A stretch of DNA of 64,000 nucleotides from Saccharomycopsis phalli (taxonomy: Eukaryota; Ascomycota; Saccharomycetes; Ascoideales; Saccharomycopsidaceae): the NCBI GenBank assembly GCA_020342235.1, contig CP073218.1, forward strand, positions 434,001 through 498,000, read 5' to 3'. Below, piece after piece: positions 30,973-40,189 of this stretch. The notes beneath the pieces are model-generated. The model did no database searches. It was not told the DNA's origin and was given only the letters and a program-made list of their open reading frames with translations. Every line of letters begins with the position of its first letter. The first letter of the stretch is position 1. The position numbers were made by a program, and so were the translations under genes.

Positions 30973-32445
30973 ATGGCAAACCTGGACTTGGCATTAATTG
31001 AAGAATATCGTCAGAGGGCCCTTATAAAGGACGACGTCCCTATGTTGTCCCCGCGGTTCGAGCCAAAAAATACCACGACAATCAAGCTTGATGAGTGGGT
31101 GATCGTCAAGCTCCCGTCGTCTGGTAGCAAATTGGTGGAGCTCAAGGCAGACAAGGTTATCAGCTTGGGCAAGTTTGGAATGTTCAAGGTGGAGCAGGTA
31201 TTGGGGTACAAATTCGGGCAGATGTTTGAGGTCCAAGACAATGACAGCGTGCAGCCGGTGGATAGTAAGGACGTATTGTTGGAGGAATTGCCAGATGACG
31301 ACGATGAGGAGCCCAAATACTCCGAGGACAATAGCAACTTGGTGGACTCTGGGTCGTCAGTCCAGGGCATGGCCACCGAGGCTATTGAGACCATGAAGAA
31401 GCAGAGTTTCAGCTCCAAGGCCGGACAAGAGATCATCAACACGATTGTCAGCCAGCACAAGAACTTTGACAAGAAGACGAAATACTCGCAGATGAAGTAC
31501 ATGAAGCGCAAGAGGGAAAAGTACTTGCGGCACTTTACCATTGACTATATTTCTGCGCACGAGTTGCTAAAGTACTACATTGAGAACAAGGAGCTCCGCA
31601 AGAGTCTTGACTTGAGCGAGGAGACCATGGCGTATATTCTCAATCTAGCCAACGTTCGGCCTGGAGGGAAATATTTGATCATTGACGAGTCGTTTGGGCT
31701 CCTTACGTATTTTATGCTAGAACGAATGAACGGCCAGGGCCAGATTTATGTGGTGACTGAGAACCAGCACGGGAACTTGATTGCCTTGGAACGGTACTCG
31801 AACTACCTGTTGGGGTATATCAACCACATGGTCAAGCAGATCAACTGGTTGCAGCTAGTCAGTCCTGTGCCAGAGACGTTGGAGAACGATGAGAGCATAC
31901 GGTACTTTGAGCCGATTGTCAGCAAGCAGGAGCTCGACTTGTTGCCCAAGAACAAGCGTTCGCGGTACTTCCGAAAGCTAGGCAACTACACCGGCTTGCT
32001 AGACAAGCTTGAGGCGGTGCAAGTGGGCAACTTTGACGGGCTTGTGGTCATGAGCAGTCTCTACTTGCCCAGTGTGGTTGACATGCTTGTCAACCTTGTT
32101 GGTGGGTCGCGCGCGGTGGTGGTGTACTCTCCTACGAAGGAATTGTTGGTGGAGTTGTTCCACCACTTGAAGTCGTCGCCGGTGTTGGCTCCGAGCATCA
32201 TGGAGACCCGGGCACGGTATTACCAAGCGATTCCTGGGAAGTTGCATCCTGTGATGACAATGCGTGGAGGCGGAGGGTATGTGCTATGGGGCACACGGAT
32301 TCTTCAGTTGGAGAATGCGCGGGCGGTGGGCAAAGGGCAGAATAAAAAGGCCAAGAAGGTGAAGACGGAGGAGGTGAAGACGGAGGAGATGGAGGAGGTG
32401 AAGACGGAGGAGGCAGAGAAGGTGGAGGACACCCCGGAAATTTAA
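30973..32445 (+). CDS. TRM6: tRNA m1A58 methyltransferase non-catalytic subunit Trm6
   Basis: Trm6 (Gcd10) binds tRNA and partners the catalytic subunit Trm61 to make 1-methyladenosine-58, needed for initiator tRNA stability. The 490-residue protein (Saccharomyces 478) has an N-terminal beta-rich domain (DEWVIVKLPSSGSKL, GKFGMFKVEQVLGYKFGQMF). The conserved KKTKYSQMKYMKRKREKY and a degenerate methyltransferase fold without a proper SAM motif (GGKYLIIDESFGLLTYFMLE) follow. The C-terminus is a charged repeat of VKTEE/MEE units. The frame is open upstream across the promoter, but MANLDLALIEEY at 30973 is the natural start. Confidence 0.9.
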   Translation: MANLDLALIEEYRQRALIKDDVPMLSPRFEPKNTTTIKLDEWVIVKLPSSGSKLVELKADKVISLGKFGMFKVEQVLGYKFGQMFEVQDNDSVQPVDSKDVLLEELPDDDDEEPKYSEDNSNLVDSGSSVQGMATEAIETMKKQSFSSKAGQEIINTIVSQHKNFDKKTKYSQMKYMKRKREKYLRHFTIDYISAHELLKYYIENKELRKSLDLSEETMAYILNLANVRPGGKYLIIDESFGLLTYFMLERMNGQGQIYVVTENQHGNLIALERYSNYLLGYINHMVKQINWLQLVSPVPETLENDESIRYFEPIVSKQELDLLPKNKRSRYFRKLGNYTGLLDKLEAVQVGNFDGLVVMSSLYLPSVVDMLVNLVGGSRAVVVYSPTKELLVELFHHLKSSPVLAPSIMETRARYYQAIPGKLHPVMTMRGGGGYVLWGTRILQLENARAVGKGQNKKAKKVKTEEVKTEEMEEVKTEEAEKVEDTPEI

Positions 32446-32525
32446 CTGGTACACAACTTCTCCATTATATTCCTTGCAAGATATATACATTATACATAAT
32501 CAAATCGTCAACATTGGCCGTCGAC

Positions 32526-33812
32526 TCACCAACCATTGCCTGAGCCGTTCAGATTAGGCACTGTAGCCCCCATGTTCATGTGGTGCATGTCGTTCATGTT
32601 CATGTTCATGTCATTCATGTTCATGTCATTGATGTTCATGTCCATATCGTTCATGTCCATGTCGTTCATGTCATTCATGTCATTCATGTTCATGTCCATG
32701 TCGTTTATATTCACATCACCCACGTTCATGTCGTTCATGTTGGCCTCGTTCATGCCCATCTCGCCCATGTTCATGTCGTTCATCTCGCCCATGTTCAGCT
32801 CGCCCATTTCGCCCATGTTCACCTCCCCCATGTTCACCTCGCTCATGCTCACCCCATTCATGTTCGACACGTTGGCCATGTCACCCAGGCTCATGACATT
32901 CATGTTATTCATATTGACATTCATCATATTCATGTTCTGCATGCCCATGTTGCCGCTGGTGTTGCTGCGGTTCACAAACTGCACGTTGCCCATGGGCATG
33001 TTGTTGCTCATGTCGTTTGCCATGCCGTTGATCATGTTCATGTTGATGTTCTTCATCGGCATGTTCATCATGTTCGGACTGTTGTTCATCATCGGCTGCT
33101 TCATCATCATCTCGCCCGGATTGCTGAAGCTATTCTTGTTGCCGTAATACTGCTGCCCGGCAGGAATCGACGGAGTTGCGCTAGCAGACCCGTGCGGAGA
33201 GTTATTTGTCGCCGTCATCTGCGCAGCATTGCCCATTAGCGGACTGTTGTTGTTGGTATTATTGTTGCTTCCCCGAAGCGTGCTGTGCGGCGGCATTGGC
33301 GTGTTCATGTTCGACAACATTGGGGTCGAACTGTTGCTGTGATTACTATTATTGCTGGAGTACGAGTTCCCCACCGGTGCCGCTGGCTTGCTTATCGCCT
33401 GGCTCTGTGGCTGTTGCTGCTGCTGGAAATACGCCATTGCCTCTGGGAAGAGCCCCAAGAGCTTTTCGTACCGTGCCGATATTTCAGCCGTGGACTCTGG
33501 CGGAGGCGTGAGTAACTGCGGGAAAATGGGTTTTTTCGAGTTGTGGGACTTGCCCTCCGGACGGTACTTTTCATTTAGCTCGGCAATACACGTTAGATTC
33601 ACTTGCACGCGTTTCAAGTAGTGCTGTTTGATCTCGTTCATGTTCACATGGGCCGAGGATAGCTGGGTTTGCAGTTGGATCTCGCTGATGGGAATCTTGT
33701 TGACGTTGAGGTTCGGGTTGGCCCGTAATTCAAACAAGTGCATCCGGAACAACAACAAGGTGTTTGTCTCAAACAAGACCTTGACCCGTTGCCTATCATA
33801 TTCTATATTCAT
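32526..33812 (-). CDS. SNF11: SWI/SNF subunit Snf11 with methionine-rich tail
   Basis: Snf11 is a small SWI/SNF component that contacts the Snf2 ATPase. The conserved part is the first ~125 residues: RVKVLFETNTLLLFRMHLFE, then HYLKRVQVNLTCIAELNEK and FPQLLTPPPE. This matches Saccharomyces Snf11 (LLLHINSILLARV, FLKRVHANLQCISQIN, LTPP). A Gln/Asn/Ser-rich linker follows. From about residue 235 to the end (428) comes an extraordinary tail made almost entirely of Met, Asn, Asp, Gly and Glu in units such as MNDMNM and NMGEM. Saccharomyces Snf11 has only 169 residues, so this ortholog is 2.5 times longer. The start at 33812 (MNIEYDRQ) is the first ATG adjoining the conserved region. Confidence 0.85.
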   Translation of the reverse strand: MNIEYDRQRVKVLFETNTLLLFRMHLFELRANPNLNVNKIPISEIQLQTQLSSAHVNMNEIKQHYLKRVQVNLTCIAELNEKYRPEGKSHNSKKPIFPQLLTPPPESTAEISARYEKLLGLFPEAMAYFQQQQQPQSQAISKPAAPVGNSYSSNNSNHSNSSTPMLSNMNTPMPPHSTLRGSNNNTNNNSPLMGNAAQMTATNNSPHGSASATPSIPAGQQYYGNKNSFSNPGEMMMKQPMMNNSPNMMNMPMKNINMNMINGMANDMSNNMPMGNVQFVNRSNTSGNMGMQNMNMMNVNMNNMNVMSLGDMANVSNMNGVSMSEVNMGEVNMGEMGELNMGEMNDMNMGEMGMNEANMNDMNVGDVNINDMDMNMNDMNDMNDMDMNDMDMNINDMNMNDMNMNMNDMHHMNMGATVPNLNGSGNGW

Positions 33813-34149
33813 TGCACAACGAAAAAGGATGACAGAAGCAAAATAATTTGGCGTTCCGCGGGCCAGGGCACGTGTGCAATGGCTGGAGCATGCCAAAAGT
33901 TTATGGAGACAAGTCAAGACAGGTCAAGACAAGTAAACAAGTCAAGTCAAGTCAAGTAAACAAGTCAAGTCAAGTCAAGTAAACAAGTCAAGTCAAGTCA
34001 AGTAAACAAGTCAAGTCAAGTCAAGTAAACAAGTCAAGTCAAGTCAAGTAAACAAGTCAAGTCAAGTCAACTAAACAAGTCATGAAACAAGACAGTACAA
34101 ACAAGACAGTGGAAAACTACAATAGTCAGAGATAAACGGTGTTTATAAA
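33813..34149. other. Intergenic region between SNF11 and CRH gene A
   Basis: It holds the SNF11 promoter and the 3' flank of CRH gene A. About half of it is a simple tandem array (see the 23-bp repeat). I see no gene. Confidence 0.6.
33935..34079. repeat. 23-bp nested tandem repeat (CAAGT pentamers)
   Basis: The unit is AAA followed by four CAAGT pentamers, repeated about six times, with degenerate CAAG(A/T) copies just before it (33907-33934). It begins about 70 bp downstream of the CRH gene A stop codon. The unit length is not a multiple of three, so it is not a coding repeat. Confidence 0.85.
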
Positions 34150-35298
34150 TTAGAAAGCAATCAAGAAAGCAATAGAAGCAGCAAGAACGGCACCGGCTTG
34201 CAAGGTGAAAGACTTTCCACCGAAGTTGGCGGAGATCTGCACAGACGATTGGTTACCAGAACCAGCGTTTTGGCCTGAGACACCAGCAGTGCTCACACCA
34301 GTGGCCTGGGTGTTGTCGTTGGTAGTAGCAGTGACCTGAGCCACAAGCTGGCTGGAAGCAATAGTTGGGCCTGGGGCGACCAGCACACCCTCGACGGTCT
34401 TCAAGGATTGGATTTGATACAGTTGTTGCTGTGGAGCAGCAGCTGGGAGAGGAGTAGAAGCATCGGTACCGTTGTTGTTCGAGATGGCTGGGACAGTGAC
34501 GTTGCTGACGAGAATGTTGTTACCAGTCTTGTCGGCGTAAGAGTACTGGGTACCAACAGAGTAGTCGGTGACCGAGATGGACTTGACGTTAAAGATGAAT
34601 GGAGCACCGTCAGTAGAGGTCTTTCCTCCAGCCCATTGGACAACACCCTCGGAGGTGGAGTCACCGGCAGCCCACATACCAACAAAGACTCTCATTGGGG
34701 CAACTGGGTAGTCGTGAGCACCGTCGTTGGCAAGACCAGCAGCCTCAAGGGTTCTGATGACCTTACCGTCAACAGACCAGGTGGTTTGGTCCTTTTGCCA
34801 GTCGATGGTGTAGGTGTGGTAGGACTCATCCAAGTTGTTACCAAGGTCTTGGACAGTACCTCTGTCGTAGTTACCAGTGACACCCTTTCCAAAGTAGTTG
34901 GTGGTGACCTGATTTGGGAAAGTGCTGATCCACTCGTAGTCAATCTCATCACCGTCGTCGGCTTGCATGAAGACGTTCGAGATGATACCAATACCGCCAG
35001 GGGTCTTGGCCACGACCTCGACCTTACCATAGTGGATGTAGAAGTTGGATCTCAAAGATGGACCGTCACCGTGGTTCTGGAACCACTCGACAAGACCGTC
35101 GCTGGTGTACTTGGTTCTGTCGGCACCATACAAGTTGGAGAAGTATTGCGATGGTGCGCTGAAGTCAAGGCTGATGGATTTACCCAAGGCTGGGTTTGGA
35201 GGACAAGAAGACTCCAAAGGGTTGCAGTCGCTGGCAAAGTTGGCCACGGCGACAAAAGGCAAGATGGTGGCAAGAACGAATGAAGAAACACTGACCAT
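34150..35298 (-). CDS. CRH-family chitin-glucan transglycosylase A (GPI cell-wall protein)
   Basis: Crh enzymes cut chitin and join it to beta-1,6/1,3-glucan in the cell wall. The 382-residue protein has a signal peptide (about 1-20) and the N-terminal CNPLESSCPPNPALG. A GH16 domain (about 40-265) carries the catalytic motif DEIDYE at 117-122 (nucleophile and acid/base glutamates). Further blocks are NYFGKGVTGNYDRGT, YHTYTIDWQKDQTTWSVDG and FVGMWAAGD. A short Ser/Thr/Gln region leads to a GPI-type hydrophobic tail (QAGAVLAASIAFLIAF). It lacks a CBM18 domain, so it is closer to CRH1/CRH11 than to UTR2 or CRR1. The first ATG is 35298; upstream codons belong to the leader. A TATA box lies about 45 bp away. 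Confidence 0.92.
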   Translation of the reverse strand: MVSVSSFVLATILPFVAVANFASDCNPLESSCPPNPALGKSISLDFSAPSQYFSNLYGADRTKYTSDGLVEWFQNHGDGPSLRSNFYIHYGKVEVVAKTPGGIGIISNVFMQADDGDEIDYEWISTFPNQVTTNYFGKGVTGNYDRGTVQDLGNNLDESYHTYTIDWQKDQTTWSVDGKVIRTLEAAGLANDGAHDYPVAPMRVFVGMWAAGDSTSEGVVQWAGGKTSTDGAPFIFNVKSISVTDYSVGTQYSYADKTGNNILVSNVTVPAISNNNGTDASTPLPAAAPQQQLYQIQSLKTVEGVLVAPGPTIASSQLVAQVTATTNDNTQATGVSTAGVSGQNAGSGNQSSVQISANFGGKSFTLQAGAVLAASIAFLIAF

Positions 35299-35916
35299 AA
35301 CGAATGAAAGATGGATGATGTGCAAAGCTGGGAAATTGCTTCTTTTTATAGCGTGTAAGCTTGCATGCTATGTAGGAAACTTTCAAAATACTTGTACCAT
35401 GTGCCATGCATCACTAGTGTGACGTGCTAGACACTGGCACTACCTTGCTTAACATGGTTTATGACAATGGGTTGGGTTGCTGGATTTGTATAGATGGCAT
35501 TCACATTGGGCGCTTAGCATGAAATTCCACCGCACCATTGTACAATATCTGCCTCAAGGGAAGATTTGTTTGCAAATAAAACATTGGTGTGCAACCGGTA
35601 TGCTGCATCTGAACACAGTTGCATTTCCCCATTAAGTACTGTACGTTACCAAGCTATGCGCAACACTAGTAGTGTCTTTTTTTTTTTTGAGGCTAAAAAT
35701 ATGAAACATCTTCAGCTGCAGTGCCAAATGTGGAATATCGCGTCAGACTAACAACCCCATTGGAACGGTAGCAATACCCCTATCCGTCGACCCGATGTGA
35801 TCTCCAAGGACCGAGGGGTGGATGGGGAGGCGTTTCCGTTCCCATTGGGGCAAGTGGCAGATTTAGCAGCTACAGCGGTATAAGAATTAACATTGGAATT
35901 GCCACGGGCAAAGGAA
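35299..35916. other. Intergenic region between the two CRH genes
   Basis: 618 bp holding the promoter of CRH gene A and the 3' end of CRH gene B. A TATA element lies near the gene A start. A run of Ts lies near 35675. I see no further gene. Confidence 0.5.
35342..35350 (-). promoter_or_regulatory. TATA box of CRH gene A
   Basis: On the minus strand the sequence reads TATAAAAAG, about 45 bp upstream of the ATG at 35298. The paralog downstream in the window has the same arrangement. Confidence 0.55.
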
Positions 35917-38799
35917 CTATAAAAGAACACACAAGAAAAGCAAAACGGTGATAGAAAAAGTCAGTCCAGTCTTCACTAACAGACCAGCGTTAGCGAGAAG
36001 GACACTAGAGTTGGCAGTAATATTACTGGCTGGACTTGCCACGATAGTTGGCACAGGGCCATTTTGGGATGCAGTTCCAGGGGTTGCAATACTGTTACTC
36101 GATGCGGCAAGTGTGCTGCCAGCTGCTGCGGGCGTAGTTCCCAATGCAGTACCAGCGGGCGTCTCGCCTTGACTACCAGAACCCTGGGCTGGAGCCGAGT
36201 TCCAGTCAGCTGCAGCAGGGCTTGGTGCACTTGACTTTCCTGGAACCACGACGGTGTTGGTGACTTGCGTAGTGCTGCTTATGGTTCTTGGAGACACCAC
36301 AGAAACGGTTCCACCATTGGTAACGGTTATACCTTGAGATTGCGCATCTTCGCCTGGTTGAGTCTCATTGTTTGGCTGCTCCACATTACTCGATTGGGCA
36401 ATGTTGTCTGACAGACCCACAGTTGGTTCACCGTTGGATGAAACGTCATTGTTTGGTTGGCCATTGTTTGGGTTTGGAACTGGGGCTTCAGTGGTAACTG
36501 GAACCTGGGTCGTGCCAGAGGTGGTAACAACCGAACAAGCGTTGTTGGCGCACGAAGTGATGACGTCAATCACCGTGGACTCGGAATTGTAGACACTGGT
36601 CAGGGTACTGAGGGCAGGAGCTGAACTGACTCCGGATGAAACGGCATTTGATGGAGCAGCTTCTGATGGAGCAGCTTCTGATGGATTAGCGTTCGACGGA
36701 GCGGCATTCGATGGAGCGGCATTCGATGGATTGGCACTGGAAGCAATGGTGACGACCGATGTAGCAGCAGATGTATGACAGTGGCCATTTGCACAGCTTG
36801 TAATCACGTCAGTGACAGTAGACACCACATTAGCCACACTAGTCAGAGTAATGAGAACAGGTGCTGGACTGACTTCGGTACTAGAGGCAACAGGAACAAC
36901 AGAAGTGACAGAAGAAGTCTCGCACTTGTCACCAGCGCAACTAGTAACGACATCAATGACTGTAGATTCTTCCTGTTTGACACTGGTCAGAATACTAACG
37001 GCTGATGCTGAGGTTGCGTCAACCGTAGCGACAAAAGTCTCAACACTAGAACCAACAGTTACAACGGAAGTTGACTCAGAAGTTTCACATTTACCGTTTG
37101 AGCAGCTGGTGATGACGTCGACAACAGTCGATACGTCGTTGACAACACTAGTGAGTGTTACCAATCCACCGTGAGCGGTGGTGCCATTTGCGTAATTAGA
37201 AGAGGTGCTTTCCAGCGAAGCGACACTTGATTGAGTATTTTCAGGAGTGGAGGTAGAATTTCCAGATCCAGTTGCAGTGGATCCAGTAGACTCGGTTGAA
37301 GACCCAGTAGACTCAGTTGACGATCCAGTAGTAGTAGATCCAGTAGACTCAGTTGACGATCCAGTAGTAGTAGATCCAGTAGACTCAGTAGAAGACCCAG
37401 TAGTAGTAGATCCAGTAGACTCAGTAGAAGACCCAGTAGACTCAGTTGACAATCCAGTGGACCCAGTAGAAGTTGAAGCCGTAGACTCGGTTGATGATCC
37501 AGTGGTAGAGGAACTAGAGGAACTAGAAGAACTAGAAGAACCGGTGGAAGTTGAAGCTGTAGACTCAGTAGAAGATCCAGTGGTAGTAGAGCTAGAAGAT
37601 CCAGTGGTAGTAGAGCTAGAAGATCCAGTAGTAGTGGAGCTGGAAGATCCAGTAGAAGTCGAAGCAGTAGATTCAGTGGACGATTCAGTGGTAGTGGAGC
37701 TAGAAGATCCAGTAGAAGTCGAAGCAGTAGATTCAGTAGAAGATCCGGTGGTAGAGGAACTAGTGGTGGTAGAACTAGAAGAACTAGAAGCGGTGGTACT
37801 AGAAGAACTAGAAGAACTAGTAGTAGTGGTACTAGAAGAACTAGAACTAGTAGTACTACTAGAAGAGCTGGTGGTGCTGCTAGAAGAGCTGGTAGAAGTA
37901 CTAGAACTAGAAGAACTAGTTGTAGTACTCGAAACACCTCCCAAGACTGGAGTAGTAAACGCACCTGGCAAAGAAGCACCACTGTTCTTATTAATTTGAC
38001 CATTGGTAGCCGAAATCAGGTTACCGGTCTTGTCACTGTAAGAGTATGCAGATCCGGTGGAGTAGTCAACAGCAGAAAAGTAGTCCACATAGAAGTTGTA
38101 TGGAACACCATCAAGATTGGTCTTACCACCAGACCATTGCACAGTTCCTTCACTGGAAGAGTCTCCGCCAGCCCACAAGCCAATAAAGACTCTCATTGGA
38201 GACACTGGGTAGTCGTGGCTTCCGTCATTCAGAACACCAGAGGCAACAAGAGTTCTAATAACATTTCCGTCAACAGACCAGGTAGTTTGGTCCTTTCCCC
38301 AGTCGATTGTGTAAGTATGGTAGTCATTTTGGAGGTTGTTCTTGGTGTCAAACACGGTTCCTCGGTCATAATTGCCAGTTACACCCTTTCCAAAGTAATT
38401 GGTGGTAACTTGAGTGTTGTAAGAACTAATCCACTCAAAGTCAATCTCATCACCGTCGTCAGACTGCAAGAAGAAGTTTGCGATTATTCCCTGACCAGGT
38501 GGAGTCTTGCACTTGATTTCCAACTTTCCGTACATCATGTAAAAATTGGATCTCAAAGATGGGCCATCACCGTGGTTCTGGAACCACTCAACAAGGCCAT
38601 CTCCAGTGTACTTAGTTCTGTCTGCACCATACAAGTTGGTGAACAAAGGAGATGCCTCTTTGAAGTCGAGTTTGACTGGGCCACCCAATGCAGGGTTTGA
38701 TGGACAAGAGCCTTGGAGCGGGTTGCAGTCCGAGGCAAAATTTGCTTGGACCGCTGCGATGATATAAGCAGCAAACAAAAACGGTTGAGAGTATCTCAT
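35917..38799 (-). CDS. CRH-family transglycosylase B fused to adhesin-like Ser/Thr and flocculin-type repeats
   Basis: This is a tandem paralog of CRH gene A, with 960 residues. It has a signal peptide (about 1-20) and CNPLQGSCPSNPALG. The GH16 domain carries DEIDFE at 117-122, in register with gene A. A very long extension follows. First comes a Ser/Thr domain of about 250 residues built from S-runs and TGSSTESTGS-like units. Next come four copies of a ~30-residue repeat of the form LTSV..STV.DVITSC....C.TS..TSVV, with paired cysteines, like flocculin/adhesin type repeats. Between them sits a SNAAP/SEAAP micro-repeat. The C-terminus is a GPI signal (TGLTFSITVLLFLCVLL). Crh proteins usually have about 450-500 residues, so this is a transglycosylase on an adhesin-like stalk. 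The ATG at 38799 is fixed by the signal peptide. Confidence 0.92.
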   Translation of the reverse strand: MRYSQPFLFAAYIIAAVQANFASDCNPLQGSCPSNPALGGPVKLDFKEASPLFTNLYGADRTKYTGDGLVEWFQNHGDGPSLRSNFYMMYGKLEIKCKTPPGQGIIANFFLQSDDGDEIDFEWISSYNTQVTTNYFGKGVTGNYDRGTVFDTKNNLQNDYHTYTIDWGKDQTTWSVDGNVIRTLVASGVLNDGSHDYPVSPMRVFIGLWAGGDSSSEGTVQWSGGKTNLDGVPYNFYVDYFSAVDYSTGSAYSYSDKTGNLISATNGQINKNSGASLPGAFTTPVLGGVSSTTTSSSSSSTSTSSSSSTTSSSSSTTSSSSSSTTTTSSSSSSSTTASSSSSSTTTSSSTTGSSTESTASTSTGSSSSTTTESSTESTASTSTGSSSSTTTGSSSSTTTGSSSSTTTGSSTESTASTSTGSSSSSSSSSSSTTGSSTESTASTSTGSTGLSTESTGSSTESTGSTTTGSSTESTGSTTTGSSTESTGSTTTGSSTESTGSSTESTGSTATGSGNSTSTPENTQSSVASLESTSSNYANGTTAHGGLVTLTSVVNDVSTVVDVITSCSNGKCETSESTSVVTVGSSVETFVATVDATSASAVSILTSVKQEESTVIDVVTSCAGDKCETSSVTSVVPVASSTEVSPAPVLITLTSVANVVSTVTDVITSCANGHCHTSAATSVVTIASSANPSNAAPSNAAPSNANPSEAAPSEAAPSNAVSSGVSSAPALSTLTSVYNSESTVIDVITSCANNACSVVTTSGTTQVPVTTEAPVPNPNNGQPNNDVSSNGEPTVGLSDNIAQSSNVEQPNNETQPGEDAQSQGITVTNGGTVSVVSPRTISSTTQVTNTVVVPGKSSAPSPAAADWNSAPAQGSGSQGETPAGTALGTTPAAAGSTLAASSNSIATPGTASQNGPVPTIVASPASNITANSSVLLANAGLLVKTGLTFSITVLLFLCVLL

Positions 38800-38846
38800 G
38801 CTGAAGGACCCAGAGTTTTTGAACGCGATACATGGCAAACTTAGGT

Positions 38847-38854
38847 ATTTATAG
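38847..38854 (-). promoter_or_regulatory. TATA box of CRH gene B
   Basis: TATAAATA on the minus strand, about 48 bp upstream of the ATG at 38799. The spacing matches that of the paralog. Confidence 0.5.
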
Positions 38855-39879
38855 AACACCAAACATGGTGTTTCAATTTTCGGTTAGTTCGTTTTATGCA
38901 CATTAAAGGATAGATATGCACTTGCATAGTGTGAAACAAACAGATTTGGGAATAATAACGGACATTGTGACAGTAGTGACAATGCAGTTCACGTGAAAAA
39001 TGTGAGACCTGCATAAATAGTGAGTATTTTATGCTCTGTTTCCTTCTGGAAATATAATTAGCGCGAATTCCAGAGTGACACGATGTGAAACATTGCAACC
39101 ATTTGCCGTGTCTGTACACTAATTAAACTGCCAAATTCCTTATTCGTATATAATATTACCGTTTACAGGGTTTGGAAATTCACGGGGGATATGCGCCTTT
39201 AAACACCCCTCCTGCTCAACCTGGTAGCCAACATGTTCTCGTGATGAAAGTAGTGGCAAAATATCCTTTTGAACTAGGCGGAGTTTTTGTTGCGAATAAT
39301 ATACCCAGCAACAATGCATATATTATTACAGCCAAGCCCAGAATAATGGTAAAGGTATATTACGTAACGGTTGTGTAATTCCAGACTACCAGCTGCTTGT
39401 ACAACATCCCACTGGCAGTTATACAGAATCAAAATCTCTGGACCATCAAATATAATAACTAGAACTCTCTGAACACTTCTTGAGGATTTTTAGTACCCTT
39501 TACTGTTCAAATGAGTACTGAGTGTTACGTCTGCTCGAGTGAGACCTGCTGCGAACTCAGGCATATGATGTAGGCTAGAACAATGCTTATGCCGTTCAGT
39601 TGTGGTGAGCCAAGGCGCAGCCTTTGATAACAGTAAATGAGGAATTGCATTGTCTTATTCTGGCAACATAGTATAACGTTAAATATTCCAACAGCTTTGC
39701 TGAGTGGATCATATGGAAGTAAACTGCAGTAACAGTTGGTGCGAAGATGAAATACAGGCTGTACTGGTAGATGCCTAGCAAAAACCAGCTGGCAAAGCCT
39801 CGGTAACATTGTTAACCGTTGTTTAACGGTGAGACAGTATTGAGTGAAAGACTTCAATTCCAACTGCTCATCAGAACGC

Positions 39880-40041
39880 ACTGGTCCAAAGACTCTTGAC
39901 ATACATATCCGCGTGGGTTACGATTTGTCTCTTGATGAAAGAATCTATTATTTGAATCTGTATTGCTTCAATCTTGGAGACCACCATGTCCAAACTGCTG
40001 ATGTAGACACGGGATCGTTCACGGTTTTTACAGACTGTTAA
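39880..40041 (+). pseudogene. Possible relic of a secreted aspartyl protease gene
   Basis: A 65-codon frame (39844-40041) ends with a stretch that resembles the start of a mature Sap/yapsin domain. It reads DLSLDERIYYLN, then a glycine loop, then ADVDTGSFTVF before a DC. In Sap proteins the same order holds: a VTL segment, YY, a glycine turn, VDTGSSDLWV and D..C. The spacing from YY to DTGS is about right. Only this fragment is visible; the second catalytic motif and signal peptide are absent. It could be chance, so confidence is low. Confidence 0.35.
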
Positions 40042-40189
40042 TTTGGCAAATAAGCATTATACATGTGAATTCTCCTTGTTATAACGTATGATATTTATTG
40101 CTCTTGTACTTAAAATAGAGTATAGAGCCAAAATGTTTATCAACATCCTGTTTAGATTATCGGCAACAATCGTCAGATTTCCACTGAGT

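Noticed and set aside
32536-33239. Two plus-strand frames rich in Met/Phe or His/Val across SNF11
   Set aside because: Shadows of the Met/Asn repeat on the opposite strand.
34408-35283. 291-codon plus-strand frame across CRH gene A
   Set aside because: Antisense shadow of the GH16 coding sequence; no domain of its own.
37158-38003. Long Leu/Pro-rich minus frame and Val/Asp/Glu-rich plus frame (37247-37999) over the CRH gene B repeats
   Set aside because: They arise from the Ser/Thr repeat codons read in other frames; the signal peptide and GH16 domain fix the true frame.
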